Shown: in pieces, positions 1 through 9,094 of the stretch
Layout: every line of letters starts with the position of its first letter
Numbering within the stretch: the stretch's first letter is position 1
Assembly: GCF_001476905.1 (NCBI RefSeq)
Contig: NZ_LDTE01000077.1
Span: forward strand, 1 to 64,000
Origin: Sphingomonas sanguinis
Lineage (GTDB): Bacteria; Pseudomonadota; Alphaproteobacteria; Sphingomonadales; Sphingomonadaceae
DNA: 64,000 nucleotides
Direction: 5' to 3'
The notes under the pieces: model-generated
The model's database searches: none
Seen by the model: the letters and a program-made list of their open reading frames with translations, nothing else
Told to the model about the DNA's origin: nothing
Position numbers and translations under genes: made by a program

Positions 1-127
1 CTGTTGACCATAAAAGCGGCAAGTCTCGTGCTGTCGCCAGTTTCCATCCGCGCTTTCTGATCGAAAAGCCGATGGCAAAGGCGGAAAGCTGGAAAGATTT
101 GCAAAGGGTCATGGGGGAATTGGACGC

Positions 128-1990
128 ATGAAGCTGAGCCGGGCGATCGCGCGAGGAGCGACCATCGGGGCTTTGCTGGCCGGGGCAAGCGCCGCCATCG
201 CCGCCGAACCCGCCGCCACCACCGACGCCCGCAGCCCGGCCGCGATCAAGGCCCCGCCCAGCATCCCCGCCCTGCTCGATGCCGACCAGAAGGCCGGTTA
301 CGCCCGTGTCTTCGCCGCGATCCGCGACAGCCGCTGGACCGACGCGCAGTTACAGCTCGACGCGCTGAAGCCCGGCCCCCTCCACGCCATCGCCCGCGCC
401 GAACTCTACACCGCCAAGGGCTCGCCCAAGGTCGATGTCGAGCGTCTGGTCGCGCTTCTCAACGAAGCCCCCGAACTGCCCCAGGCCGAGCAGCTGGCCC
501 GCCTCGCCCGTTCGCGCGGCGCGCGAGACCTGCCCCCGCTCCCGGAAGCGCATACCCTGATCTGGCAGGACGGCGCGCCCCGCCGCATCCGCGCCAAGAG
601 CGTTCGCAGCGATCAGATCGCCGCCGAACTCGCCGCCCGGATGCAGCCCTTCGTCAAGGCGGATGACGGCCCATCGGCCCAGGCGCTCCTCGAATCGACG
701 CAGGGCCTGTCGCCCGAGGCGCTGACCGAGTGGCAGCAGAAGGTCGCCTGGATCTATTTCCTGATGGGCGACGACGCGCATGCCCGCACGCTTGCCGCCC
801 AGGCGGCCGAGGGATCGGGCGACTGGGCGGTGCAGGGCCGCTGGACCGTGGCGCTGTCGGCATGGCGGCAGAATGACTGCCAGGCCGCCGAAACCGCGTT
901 CGAGGGCACGGCCGCCCGCGCGACCGATGTCGACCTTCGCGCCGCCGCGCTCTACTGGGCCGCGCGTGCCGACATGGTGTGCGGCCGCCCCGACAAGATC
1001 GAAGGACGCCTGCGCTCCGCCTCGCAGTTCCGCGAGAGCTTCTACGGCCAGCTCGCGCGCCAGGCGCTGGGGATGCACGCCGACCGCGAACCCGCCGGAC
1101 AGCTGGTGGCGACCGACTGGGCCGCGCTGGACCGGCGGCCCAACATCCTGGTCGCCGCCGCGCTGGTCGAGATCGGTGAAACCGACCTGGCCGATCAGGT
1201 GATCCGCCAGCAGGCGCGGATCGGCCAGCCGACCGAATTCCGCAGCCTGGTGCGCCTCGCCGAATCGCTCGACCTGCCCGCTACAACCGTCTGGCTCGCC
1301 CATAACTGCCCGGCGGGCGTCACCGCCACCGCCGAGGCGCGCTATCCGACGCCCAACTGGGCCCCCGACAGCGGCTGGCGCGTCGACAAGGCGCTGGTCT
1401 ATGCCCATACGCTCCAGGAAAGCGGCTTCCGCAACAAGGTGGTCAGCCCGGCGGGTGCCTATGGCCTGATGCAGATCATGCCCGCCGCCGCGACCGACTT
1501 CGCGCGCGAACGCGGCGTGTCGATCGACCGCAGCGCGCTGACCAAGCCGTCGACGAACATGGATATCGGCCAGCGCCATCTGGAGCGGCTGCGCGACATG
1601 ACCGGCATCACCGGCGGCCTGCTGCCCAAGGTGATCGCGGCCTATAATGCGGGGCCCAAGCCGGTGGGCGAGTGGAACAGCCTGGTCCGCGACGGCGGCG
1701 ACCCGCTCCTCTATATCGAGAGCATCCCCTATTGGGAGACGCGCGGCTACGTCACCATGGTCCTGCGCAACTACTGGATGTACGAAAGCCAGACCGGCAA
1801 GACCAAGTCGCCCAGCCGCGCCGCGCTGGCGCAAGGTATGTGGCCGCGCTTCCCCGGCCTGCCGGGCGCAACCGCTATCCGCCTGCAACGCCCGAACGTC
1901 GCACAGGCCACCGTAGCCCCACGCACGACGATCGCGCTGAACGCCACCGTCAGCCTGCAGTCGAATACCACGGTGCCGCAGGCGAACTGA
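128..1990 (+). CDS. Soluble lytic murein transglycosylase (SLT family), exported
   Basis: Exported enzyme that cleaves the MurNAc-GlcNAc bond of peptidoglycan to leave anhydro-MurNAc ends, acting in the periplasm. Residues 1 to about 26 form a signal peptide ending in Ala-rich sequence before AEPA. A long helical region (about 30-400) resembles the superhelical domain of Slt70. The catalytic SLT domain covers about 415-560: the general acid is Glu431 in LQESGFRN, followed by SPAGAYGLMQIMP and by AYNAGPKPV, which together are the family signature. At 620 residues the length is normal for this class. The ATG is preceded by a G-rich Shine-Dalgarno (TGGGGGA). The last 50 residues are Thr/Ala/Val-rich and look disordered. 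It is followed by moaB on the same strand with a gap of about 160 bp, so a shared transcript is possible but not shown. Confidence 0.93.
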   Translation: MKLSRAIARGATIGALLAGASAAIAAEPAATTDARSPAAIKAPPSIPALLDADQKAGYARVFAAIRDSRWTDAQLQLDALKPGPLHAIARAELYTAKGSPKVDVERLVALLNEAPELPQAEQLARLARSRGARDLPPLPEAHTLIWQDGAPRRIRAKSVRSDQIAAELAARMQPFVKADDGPSAQALLESTQGLSPEALTEWQQKVAWIYFLMGDDAHARTLAAQAAEGSGDWAVQGRWTVALSAWRQNDCQAAETAFEGTAARATDVDLRAAALYWAARADMVCGRPDKIEGRLRSASQFRESFYGQLARQALGMHADREPAGQLVATDWAALDRRPNILVAAALVEIGETDLADQVIRQQARIGQPTEFRSLVRLAESLDLPATTVWLAHNCPAGVTATAEARYPTPNWAPDSGWRVDKALVYAHTLQESGFRNKVVSPAGAYGLMQIMPAAATDFARERGVSIDRSALTKPSTNMDIGQRHLERLRDMTGITGGLLPKVIAAYNAGPKPVGEWNSLVRDGGDPLLYIESIPYWETRGYVTMVLRNYWMYESQTGKTKSPSRAALAQGMWPRFPGLPGATAIRLQRPNVAQATVAPRTTIALNATVSLQSNTTVPQAN

Positions 1991-2153
1991 CGGGGATTGC
2001 GGGGTAGAGGGACGCTCGGAGCGCCGGGCGGCTTTTGGGCGGAATGATCGCGACCCGATGGTCCCCGGCCTTGAACCACGCCCGGTCTGCCCCGGGATTT
2101 GACCGACGCCTTATCCTAGCGCACCCAAAATGATTCCGAGACGTTCCGATCCC

Positions 2154-2681
2154 ATGCCCATCGACACGACCCGCACCTTTCTCCCCGTCCGCGTCGCGGT
2201 GCTGACCGTATCCGACACCCGCTCGCTGGCGGAGGATCGCTCGGGCGATACGCTGGTCGCATTGTTGACCGAGGCAGGGCACGAGCTGGCCGAGCGCACC
2301 ATCCTGCGTGACGACGCCGATCATATCGTGGCGCAACTCCATCGCTGGATCGACGATACGAGCATCGACTGTATCCTGACCACCGGCGGCACCGGCGTCA
2401 CAGGCCGCGACGTCACCCCCGAAGCGGTCGAGCGGGTCGCGACGAAGATGATCCCCGGTTTCGGCGAGCTGTTCCGCTGGCTGAGCTTCCAGACGATCGG
2501 CACTTCGACCATCCAATCGCGCGCCTGCGCCTGCGTCGCGCGCGGCACCTATATCTTCGCGCTGCCCGGCTCGACCGGCGCGGTCAAGGACGCGTGGAAC
2601 GGCATACTGCGCGACCAGCTCGACAGCCGTCACCGCCCCTGCAACTTCGTCGAGCTGATGCCGCGCCTGCTGGAACGCTGA
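2154..2681 (+). CDS. moaB: Molybdenum cofactor biosynthesis protein B
   Basis: MoaB/MogA-fold protein taking part in molybdopterin adenylylation, the step before molybdenum insertion; cytosolic. The 175-residue product carries the family motifs [15 protein letters not shown] near the N terminus and [17 protein letters not shown] in the middle, the second being the molybdopterin-binding TGGTG loop. The ATG at 2154 (MPIDTTRTF) is preferred because MoaB proteins usually begin just before this segment; an in-frame ATG at 2130 would add eight residues, and neither has a clear Shine-Dalgarno. Its stop codon directly abuts the stop of the convergent VOC gene. No other molybdopterin genes lie in the window. 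Confidence 0.93.
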   Translation: MPIDTTRTFLPVRVAVLTVSDTRSLAEDRSGDTLVALLTEAGHELAERTILRDDADHIVAQLHRWIDDTSIDCILTTGGTGVTGRDVTPEAVERVATKMIPGFGELFRWLSFQTIGTSTIQSRACACVARGTYIFALPGSTGAVKDAWNGILRDQLDSRHRPCNFVELMPRLLER

Positions 2682-3014
2682 TCAGTCGGGCTGCATCGCC
2701 GCGATCTCATGCCCGTCGACATCGCGAAAATGAAAGCGCCGCCCGCCGGGGAAGGTGAAGATCGGCACCGCGATCGTCCCGCCCGCCGCTTCGATCGCCG
2801 CCAGTGTGGCTTCCAGATCGGCTACCCGGATCACCGGCAGCGGCGCCTTGACCTTATCCGGCGCGGCGTCGAGTCCCAGATCGGTATCCCCACTCATCGT
2901 CGCGGCATAATCGGGCCCGAAGTCGGTAAAGGTCCAACCGAACGCCGCCGCATAAAAACGCTTGGCCTCGGCCCGATCAGCGACCGGCAATTCCAGATAG
3001 TCGAAGCGCGCCAT
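2682..3014 (-). CDS. VOC (glyoxalase/bleomycin resistance fold) family protein
   Basis: Small 110-residue protein of the vicinal oxygen chelate superfamily, one beta-alpha-beta-beta-beta unit pair. It begins MARFDYLELPVADRAEAKRFY, the usual strand-helix opening in which the enzyme side is kept close to a metal or ligand, and ends in FRDVDGHEIAAMQ, the typical last strand. Substrate cannot be read from sequence; relatives are annotated as lyases, dioxygenases or antibiotic-binding proteins. The start at 3014 fits the fold exactly, while a longer upstream reading frame has no homology-like content and would overlap the divergent radical SAM gene. The two genes are divergently arranged with a spacer of about 70 bp. 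Confidence 0.85.
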   Translation of the reverse strand: MARFDYLELPVADRAEAKRFYAAAFGWTFTDFGPDYAATMSGDTDLGLDAAPDKVKAPLPVIRVADLEATLAAIEAAGGTIAVPIFTFPGGRRFHFRDVDGHEIAAMQPD

Positions 3015-3084
3015 ATCAACCTTCCGTTCTTGATATGTTCGCGACATTCCCATATTATCGACCCATGGGCAAGACGCTTCGATC

Positions 3085-4152
3085 ATGGTGAAGCCCGCCG
3101 GACGCGGCTCAACCGGGAACGCGACCAGCAAACGCTTTGCGCTGCCGGAACGCGAGGCGGACGGCGACTGGCTCGACGCGCAAGGGCTAGTCGACGGCGC
3201 ACCGCCGCCTCTCCGCACCAGCGTGACCATGCTGAAGCCGCGCACGATCCTGACCCGCAACAGCTCGCCCGACGTGCCGTTCAGCCTGTCCATCAACGCC
3301 TATGCGGGTTGCGAGCATGGCTGCATCTACTGCTTTGCGCGGCCAACTCATGCCTATCATGATCTGTCGCCGGGTCTGGATTTCGAGAGCAGGTTGTTCG
3401 CCAAGCCCGACGCTGCCGAACTGCTGCGTGCGGAACTCGGCAAGCCCGGTTATCGGGTTGCGCCGATCGCGCTCGGGACCAACACCGATCCCTATCAGCC
3501 GATCGAGGGAGAGTGGCGGATCACGCGGGCGATCCTGGAAGTTCTGGCCGAGACGAACCATCCGGTCGCGATCACCACCAAGTCGGACCGGGTGGTGCGC
3601 GATATCGATATCCTCGCGCCGATGGCCGCCAAGGGTCTCGCCACGGTCTGCGTTTCGGTTACCTCGCTCGACGCAAAGGTCGCCCGCACCGTCGAGCCGC
3701 GCGCGCCGACGCCGGAGCGGCGGCTGGCGGCGGTGACGAAGCTGGCCGAGGCGGCCATCCCCACCTATGTCTCGATCGCGCCAGTCATCCCTGCGATCAC
3801 CGATCACGAGATCGAGCATCTGGTCGAGCGGGCGGCAAGGGCCGGAGCGCGCCATGCCTTCTTCATTCCCGTCCGCCTGCCGCACGAAGTCGCACCGCTG
3901 TTCCGCGCCTGGCTGGCCGAGCATTTTCCCGATCGGGCGGGTAAGGTGATGGCGATTATCCAGTCCTTGCGCGGCGGTCGCGACAATGACCCGGATTTCT
4001 TTACCCGGATGAAGGGGCAAGGGCCCTGGGCCGAGTTGCTGCGTGTCCGCTTTCACCGGGCGTGTCGGCTGCACGGCCTCAACCAGGACCGGCCGCTGCT
4101 CGACACCAGCCAGTTCCGTCCGCCCAGCGGCGCGCAGGGTGAGTTGTTCTGA
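3085..4152 (+). CDS. Radical SAM protein, spore photoproduct lyase-like (PA0069 family)
   Basis: A 355-residue radical S-adenosylmethionine protein. The cluster-binding motif is CEHGCIYCFARPTHAY at about residues 77-92, a CxxxCxYC arrangement holding a [4Fe-4S] cluster, followed by a TIM-barrel-like region with the family segment GTNTDPYQPIE and ITTKSDRVVRD. This layout is that of the widespread PA0069/Rv2578c group, named in databases for similarity to spore photoproduct lyase; the true reaction is not known for this group and no DNA repair role should be assumed. The start at 3085 leaves a basic N-terminal region before the cluster motif; a later start is possible. It is followed by a small acidic ORF after 48 bp. 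Confidence 0.88.
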   Translation: MVKPAGRGSTGNATSKRFALPEREADGDWLDAQGLVDGAPPPLRTSVTMLKPRTILTRNSSPDVPFSLSINAYAGCEHGCIYCFARPTHAYHDLSPGLDFESRLFAKPDAAELLRAELGKPGYRVAPIALGTNTDPYQPIEGEWRITRAILEVLAETNHPVAITTKSDRVVRDIDILAPMAAKGLATVCVSVTSLDAKVARTVEPRAPTPERRLAAVTKLAEAAIPTYVSIAPVIPAITDHEIEHLVERAARAGARHAFFIPVRLPHEVAPLFRAWLAEHFPDRAGKVMAIIQSLRGGRDNDPDFFTRMKGQGPWAELLRVRFHRACRLHGLNQDRPLLDTSQFRPPSGAQGELF

Positions 4153-4200
4153 GGATCGCGGGCCTGTGTTGATGCGTTGAGACATGGAAGGAGAGATGCG

Positions 4201-4335
4201 ATGACCCACGACCCCGAACAGACCACGCCCCAGCCGACACAGAATGACGACGACGCCGATCACTCGGGCGGCGGCTATGGAAATCATGGCGAAGCCGGTG
4301 AGGATGAGCAGGACCGACGCGAAGTCGGGGGCTAA
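4201..4335 (+). CDS. Small acidic hypothetical protein (44 aa)
   Basis: A 44-codon reading frame, begins MTHDPEQTTPQPTQNDDDAD and ends REVGG. It is very rich in Asp, Glu, Gln, Thr and Gly and carries no hydrophobic segment, so it should be soluble and probably disordered. Support for coding comes from a strong Shine-Dalgarno (GGAAGGAGAG, about seven bases before the ATG) and from the perfect bidirectional terminator just after its stop. I do not recognise the family. It may share a transcript with the radical SAM gene 48 bp upstream. Confidence 0.6.
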   Translation: MTHDPEQTTPQPTQNDDDADHSGGGYGNHGEAGEDEQDRREVGG

Positions 4336-4345
4336 CCCGTCGCGG

Positions 4346-4388
4346 CCCTATTCTCCGCCCGCCACAAAGGCCCGGGCGGAGAATAGGG
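4346..4388. terminator. Bidirectional intrinsic terminator between the small acidic ORF and dnaE
   Basis: A perfect 16-bp stem (4346-4361 with 4373-4388) around an 11-nt loop lies between two converging genes. It can serve both the plus-strand radical SAM/small ORF transcript and the minus-strand dnaE transcript, although T tracts are short. Confidence 0.75.
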
Positions 4389-4398
4389 TTACAAGGCC

Positions 4399-7300
4399 TT
4401 AGCCGACCAGCGCTAGTCGCGCCTCGGACGACTTCATCGCCACCGCCTTCACGCCAGGCAAATCCTCGATATGGCTGGCCAGTTCGGCATCGAGCAGAAA
4501 GTTGCGGCCCAGCGTCAGCAGCGTGTCACCGGCCTGCCCCTCGATCCGCGCACGAACTTCGCCCCGACCGTTGCGCAAGGGGTCGAGCATGGCGTGCAGC
4601 GCCTTGAACGCCACCTTGTCGGTCACCGTCACCTCAACCACGAATTTGGCGGTGCTGGCGAGACCGTCGAACAGCTGGACCCGCTTGATGCTGACCCGCG
4701 GCGCTTCCTCGCCGGGGCGGCGGTCCAGTTCGACGGTGATGAGCGCGCAATCGCCGTCCTTGGCCGCCTTTTCCAGGTCGGCGGCGACCGAATCGTCGAA
4801 GCATGTCGCCAGGAACTGCCCGGTCGCATCGGACAGTTGCGCCATCATGTAACGCTTGCCCCGCGCCGAGGTGCGCCAGCGCGCGTCTTCGACCAGTGCC
4901 GCCATGGTCGCGCCGATCCGCGCGCCGTCATCGGGAATGATCAGCTCGGTCAGCGAGGTATAGGTCCGCGCGCCGTGCATCTTGGCGATATGCGCGTGGC
5001 GGTCGACGGGATGCGCCGAGAAATAGAAGCCGAACGCCTCCTTCTCCTGCTCCATCCGCTGCGACAGGGACCAGCGGGTGCCAGTCGGCAGCTTGATCGC
5101 ATCGCCCGCTACCTCCGTCTCGCCGAACAGCCCGCCCTGCCCGCTCGTCCGCCCCTCATGGGTGCGCGCGGCGATGGCGAGGACGGTTTCGGCGACCGCA
5201 TGAACGCCCGCCCGGTTCGGCTCGATCCCGTCGAACGCGCCCGCAGAGGCCAGCGTCTCCAGCTGGCGCTTGTTCATCAGGCGGGGGTCGACCCGCTTGG
5301 CCAGCGCGTCGAGGCTGGCAAAGGCCCCGCCCGCCTCGCGCTCGACGACCAGCTTCTCCATCGCCCCCTCGCCCACCGACTTCAGCGCGCCCAGCGCATA
5401 GCGGACGGCCAGGCCATCCTCATGCGCCTCGACGTCGAACTCGGCCTGGCTGGCGTTGATGCAGGGGGGCAGCATCGTCACGCCCATGCGGCGCGCGTCA
5501 TCGACGAAGATGGCCAGCTTGTCGGTCAGCGCCATGTCGTAGCACATCGACGCGGCGTAGAATTCATGCGGATGATGCGCCTTCAACCATGCGGTCTGAT
5601 AGGCAAGCAGCGCATAGGCCGCCGCGTGGCTCTTGTTGAAGCCATAACCAGCGAACTTGTCGATCAAGTCGAACAGCTCGTTGGCCTTTTGCGCGGGGAT
5701 GTCATTCACCTCCGCGCAGCCCTTGACGAAAATGGCGCGCTGCGCGTCCATCTCCGCCTTGACCTTCTTGCCCATCGCGCGCCGCAGCAGGTCCGCGCCG
5801 CCCAGCGAATAGCCCGCCAGGATCTGGGCGGCCTGCATCACCTGTTCCTGATAGACGAAGATGCCGTACGTCTCGGACAAGATCTGTTCGAGCAGGGGGT
5901 GCGGGTAGATGATCTCCTCGGTCCCCTGCTTGCGGCGACCGAAGCTGGGAATATTGTCCATCGGACCCGGCCGATAGAGCGACACGAGCGCGATGATGTC
6001 GCCGAAATTCGACGGCCGCACGGCGGACAGGGTACGCCGCATGCCTTCCGATTCCAGCTGGAACACGCCGACCGTGTCGCCCTTCTGGAGCAGGCCATAG
6101 GTCGCCTCGTCGTCCCAGGCGAGCGCGCCCAGATCGACCTCGACCCCGCGCTTGGCGAGCAACTGCACCGCCTTTTGCAGGACCGACAGGGTCTTCAGGC
6201 CGAGGAAGTCGAACTTCACCAGCCCCGCGCCCTCGACGAATTTCATGTCGAACTGCGTCACCGGCATGTCCGAGCGCGGGTCGCGGTAGAGCGGCACCAA
6301 CTGCGCCAGCGGCCGGTCGCCGATCACCACACCGGCGGCGTGGGTCGAGCTGTGGCGCGGCAGGCCCTCCAGCTTGGTCGCCAGGTCGAGCAGGCGGCGG
6401 ACCTGATTGTCGTTGGCATATTCCTTCGCCAACTCCGGCACGCCGTTCAGCGCGCGCTTCAGGTCCCAGGGATCGGTCGGGTGATTGGGCACCAGCTTGG
6501 CGAGGCGGTCGACCTGGCCATAGCTCATCTGGAGCACGCGCCCGGTGTCCTTCAGCACCGCGCGCGCCTTCAGCTTACCGAAGGTGATGATCTGCGCGAC
6601 CTGATCGCGGCCGTATTTCTCCTGGACGTAGCGGATGACCTCGCCACGCCGGGTTTCGCAAAAGTCGATGTCGAAGTCGGGCATCGACACGCGTTCCGGG
6701 TTCAGGAATCGCTCGAACAACAGGCCCAGCTTCAGGGGATCGAGATCGGTAATGGTCAGCGCCCAAGCAACGACCGAGCCCGCGCCCGAACCACGGCCCG
6801 GCCCCACCGGGATATCGTGATCCTTGGCCCATTTGATGAAGTCGGCGACGATCAGAAAGTATCCGGGAAAGCCCATCTGGATGATGATGTCGACCTCGAA
6901 CTTCAATCGTTCGTGATAGGCCTCGCGCCAGCCGGGTTCGCCCTCTCCCTCCAGCTCGGCGATACGGTCCAGCCGGGCGTTCAGACCGGCGGTCGCGTCC
7001 CGGCGCAGCATCGCCGCCTCGCCCTCGCGGTCGCCCGCAAGACTGGGCAGGATGGGCTTGCGCCACGGGGCCATCACTGCGCAGCGCTGGGCGACGACCA
7101 GCGTGTTTTCGATCGCCTCGGGCAGGTCGGCGAACAAATGCTTCATCATCTCGGCGGGCTTCAGCCACGCCTCGGGACAGCTCTTCGGACGGTCGTCCAT
7201 TTCGACATAGGTCGAGTTGGCGATGCACAGCATGGCGTCATGCGCGTCGCGGAAACCGCTATCGGTAAAGCAACAGGGGTTGGTCGCGACCAGGGGCAGG

Positions 7301-7887
7301 TCGCGGTCATAGGCCAGGTCGATCAGGTCCTGCTCCGCCGCCATCTCGATCGCGTCATCGCGGCGTGCCAGTTCGACATAGAGCCGGTCGCCGAAGATCG
7401 CCTGGAGCCGATCGGCATAGGCCTTCGCGCGATCCGGCTGGCCCTCGGCGAACAGGCGGGCGACGCCGCCCTCTCCCCCGGCGGTCAGCGCGATCAGCCC
7501 GCCGCTGAACGTCTCCAACGTGTCGAACCCGACATGCGCCGCCAATTCGATCGGACGATCGAGATGCGCCGCCGACACCAGCGCGCACAGATTGTCATAA
7601 CCGGTCATGTCCTGCGCATAGAGCGCGATCCAGTCGACCACCGGCGCGACATTGTCCGGCATGTCTGGCCGCGCGACGCCCAGCATCGTGCCGATGATCG
7701 GCTGCACCCCCGCCTTCTTCGCGGCATCCGAAAAGGCCATCGCGGCGTAAAGCCCGTTGCGGTCGGTCAGCCCGGCGGCGGGAAAGGCATTCGCCTTGGC
7801 CTGCGCCGCAATCGCCTTGGGATCGATCGCGCCGTCGAGCATCGTGAAGGAAGAGAAGATGCGAAGCGGCACATATCCAGAATGCAT
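4399..7887 (-). CDS. dnaE: DNA polymerase III subunit alpha
   Basis: Replicative DNA polymerase catalytic subunit, 1162 residues, normal length for DnaE1. Order of domains: N-terminal PHP domain (about 1-270), palm/thumb/fingers, OB-fold and C-terminal tau-binding region. The polymerase aspartates sit in MPDFDIDFCETRRGEV (about residue 400), preceded by the GPGRGSGAGSVVAW motif; FVYQEQVM and GYGFNKSHAAAYA are further family signatures. The PHP start reads VPLRIFSSFTMLDGAI, where active PHP domains have a His-x-His pair, so the metal site is degenerate, as expected for an alpha subunit that relies on a separate DnaQ proofreader. The gene stands alone between a shared terminator and a divergent HdeD-like gene. 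Confidence 0.97.
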   Translation of the reverse strand: MHSGYVPLRIFSSFTMLDGAIDPKAIAAQAKANAFPAAGLTDRNGLYAAMAFSDAAKKAGVQPIIGTMLGVARPDMPDNVAPVVDWIALYAQDMTGYDNLCALVSAAHLDRPIELAAHVGFDTLETFSGGLIALTAGGEGGVARLFAEGQPDRAKAYADRLQAIFGDRLYVELARRDDAIEMAAEQDLIDLAYDRDLPLVATNPCCFTDSGFRDAHDAMLCIANSTYVEMDDRPKSCPEAWLKPAEMMKHLFADLPEAIENTLVVAQRCAVMAPWRKPILPSLAGDREGEAAMLRRDATAGLNARLDRIAELEGEGEPGWREAYHERLKFEVDIIIQMGFPGYFLIVADFIKWAKDHDIPVGPGRGSGAGSVVAWALTITDLDPLKLGLLFERFLNPERVSMPDFDIDFCETRRGEVIRYVQEKYGRDQVAQIITFGKLKARAVLKDTGRVLQMSYGQVDRLAKLVPNHPTDPWDLKRALNGVPELAKEYANDNQVRRLLDLATKLEGLPRHSSTHAAGVVIGDRPLAQLVPLYRDPRSDMPVTQFDMKFVEGAGLVKFDFLGLKTLSVLQKAVQLLAKRGVEVDLGALAWDDEATYGLLQKGDTVGVFQLESEGMRRTLSAVRPSNFGDIIALVSLYRPGPMDNIPSFGRRKQGTEEIIYPHPLLEQILSETYGIFVYQEQVMQAAQILAGYSLGGADLLRRAMGKKVKAEMDAQRAIFVKGCAEVNDIPAQKANELFDLIDKFAGYGFNKSHAAAYALLAYQTAWLKAHHPHEFYAASMCYDMALTDKLAIFVDDARRMGVTMLPPCINASQAEFDVEAHEDGLAVRYALGALKSVGEGAMEKLVVEREAGGAFASLDALAKRVDPRLMNKRQLETLASAGAFDGIEPNRAGVHAVAETVLAIAARTHEGRTSGQGGLFGETEVAGDAIKLPTGTRWSLSQRMEQEKEAFGFYFSAHPVDRHAHIAKMHGARTYTSLTELIIPDDGARIGATMAALVEDARWRTSARGKRYMMAQLSDATGQFLATCFDDSVAADLEKAAKDGDCALITVELDRRPGEEAPRVSIKRVQLFDGLASTAKFVVEVTVTDKVAFKALHAMLDPLRNGRGEVRARIEGQAGDTLLTLGRNFLLDAELASHIEDLPGVKAVAMKSSEARLALVG

Positions 7888-7990
7888 GGCATACCCCTAG
7901 CCGAAACCGCGTGATTCGACCAGCACGGAACCCGGCCATGGGCAAACCGTTACGGTGACAGAAGGACTTTGAACGAAGGGCGCGTAGACC

Positions 7991-8557
7991 ATGACCGATA
8001 CCGATCGTTCTTTCGCCACCTCACTTCGGCCCGGCGCCGGGTGGGGCTGGATTCTCGCTTACGGTGTCTTGTCGGCGCTGCTGGGGCTGGCCGCGTTCCT
8101 GTTTCCGGTGCCCGCAACCCTGGCCGCGACGCTGGTCATCGGGGCCTTTTTTCTGGCCGCCGGGATCGTGTCGATCGCTGCGGGGATTTTCGGCAAAGGG
8201 CATGAAGGGCGCGGCTATGCCATCGGCTTCGGTCTCGTCTCGCTGATCATCGGCCTGATCATGGCGTTCGAGCCTGCGACGGGGGCGATCTCGATCACAC
8301 TTCTCGTCGCGGTGTGGTTGGGCCTGCGCGGCGCACTCGAAATCGGACTGGGCGCGCGGATGCGGCGGCGGCGCGGGCTGATGATTGCGCTGGGGGTGGT
8401 GAACATCCTCTTGGCGCTGTTCGTGCTGGCCACCCTCCCGCTGAGCGCCATGACCCTGCCGGGCTATATTCTGGGCCTCAGCTTCCTGTTCGGCGGCATC
8501 ACGGCCATCGCCTCGGCACTGGATCACAAAAAGGGTGCGAGCGCCTTTGCACTCTGA
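7991..8557 (+). CDS. HdeD-like DUF308 membrane protein
   Basis: Inner-membrane protein of 188 residues made almost entirely of hydrophobic helices, about six by eye, in paired hairpins: WILAYGVLSALLGLAAFLFP, LAATLVIGAFFLAAGIVSI, then four more. The repeated short-helix arrangement, the charged MRRRRG turn after helix four and the length match DUF308 proteins related to E. coli HdeD, an acid-resistance protein. Function here is unknown; stress association is inferred only from the family. The ATG at 7991 lies about 100 bp from the divergent dnaE start. A long palindrome follows its stop. Confidence 0.8.
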   Translation: MTDTDRSFATSLRPGAGWGWILAYGVLSALLGLAAFLFPVPATLAATLVIGAFFLAAGIVSIAAGIFGKGHEGRGYAIGFGLVSLIIGLIMAFEPATGAISITLLVAVWLGLRGALEIGLGARMRRRRGLMIALGVVNILLALFVLATLPLSAMTLPGYILGLSFLFGGITAIASALDHKKGASAFAL

Positions 8558-8567
8558 CGTCGCCGGA

Positions 8568-8587
8568 GTGGGGAGCATGCTCCCCAC
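8568..8587. terminator. Palindrome between converging HdeD-like and gpx genes
   Basis: A perfect 20-bp palindrome (two 10-base halves, centre at 8577/8578) with partly paired flanks CCGG lies ten bases after one stop and 27 before the other. It probably ends both transcripts, but it lacks a clear T tract. Confidence 0.5.
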
Positions 8588-8614
8588 CTCGCCGGAATCA
8601 CACTTTGAGGAACG

Positions 8615-9094
8615 CTAAAGAAGTCTCTCGATGTCCTTAGCCAGGTCCTCGGGTTTCGCAGTGGGCGCGTAGCGGTCCACCACCTTCCCGTTCCGGTTGA
8701 CCAAGAATTTTGTGAAGTTCCACTTGATCGCCTTGGTCCCCAGAATACCGGGGACTTGTGCTTTCAGCCACTGGAACAGCGGCTCCGCATGATCGCCATT
8801 GACGTCAACCTTGCCCAGCACGGGAAAGGTCACGTCATAGGTCAGCGAACAGAAATTCGCGATCTCCACTGCATCGCCGGGTTCCTGCGCGCCGAACTGG
8901 TTGCAGGGGAAGCCCAGCACGGTCAGCCCCTGCTCCTCATAGCGGCGGTGCAGCGCCTCCAGTCCTTCATATTGCGGGGTGAAACCGCATTTCGACGCGG
9001 TGTTGACGATCAGCAGGACGCGTCCGGCATAGCGCGACAGGTCGACGGCCGAGCCGTCCGCCGCCTTGACGGTGAAATCCGTTACACCGCTCAT
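8615..9094 (-). CDS. Glutathione peroxidase family protein (Cys type)
   Basis: Thioredoxin-fold peroxidase of 159 residues that reduces hydrogen or lipid peroxides with glutathione or thioredoxin. The catalytic Cys is in NTASKCGFTPQYEGLEALH (about residue 36), the Gln in GFPCNQFGAQEPG and the Trp-Asn in KWNFTKFLVNRNG, completing the family tetrad. The codon at the catalytic site is Cys, not TGA. No signal peptide is visible, so it should be cytosolic. The start at 9094 overlaps the stop of the upstream acetyltransferase gene by four bases (ATGA), indicating coupling in a GNAT-gpx pair. Confidence 0.93.
   Translation of the reverse strand: MSGVTDFTVKAADGSAVDLSRYAGRVLLIVNTASKCGFTPQYEGLEALHRRYEEQGLTVLGFPCNQFGAQEPGDAVEIANFCSLTYDVTFPVLGKVDVNGDHAEPLFQWLKAQVPGILGTKAIKWNFTKFLVNRNGKVVDRYAPTAKPEDLAKDIERLL

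Noticed and set aside
1-127. Promoter or end of an upstream gene at the window edge
   Set aside because: TTGACC near base 4 has no convincing partner hexamer, and too little sequence is visible to say more.
4471-7914. 1147-codon open frame on the plus strand
   Set aside because: Lies antisense to dnaE throughout; Arg/Gln/His-rich with no family motif, the usual shadow of a high-GC gene.
8615-9094. Selenocysteine in the glutathione peroxidase
   Set aside because: The catalytic codon is an ordinary Cys codon and no in-frame TGA is present.
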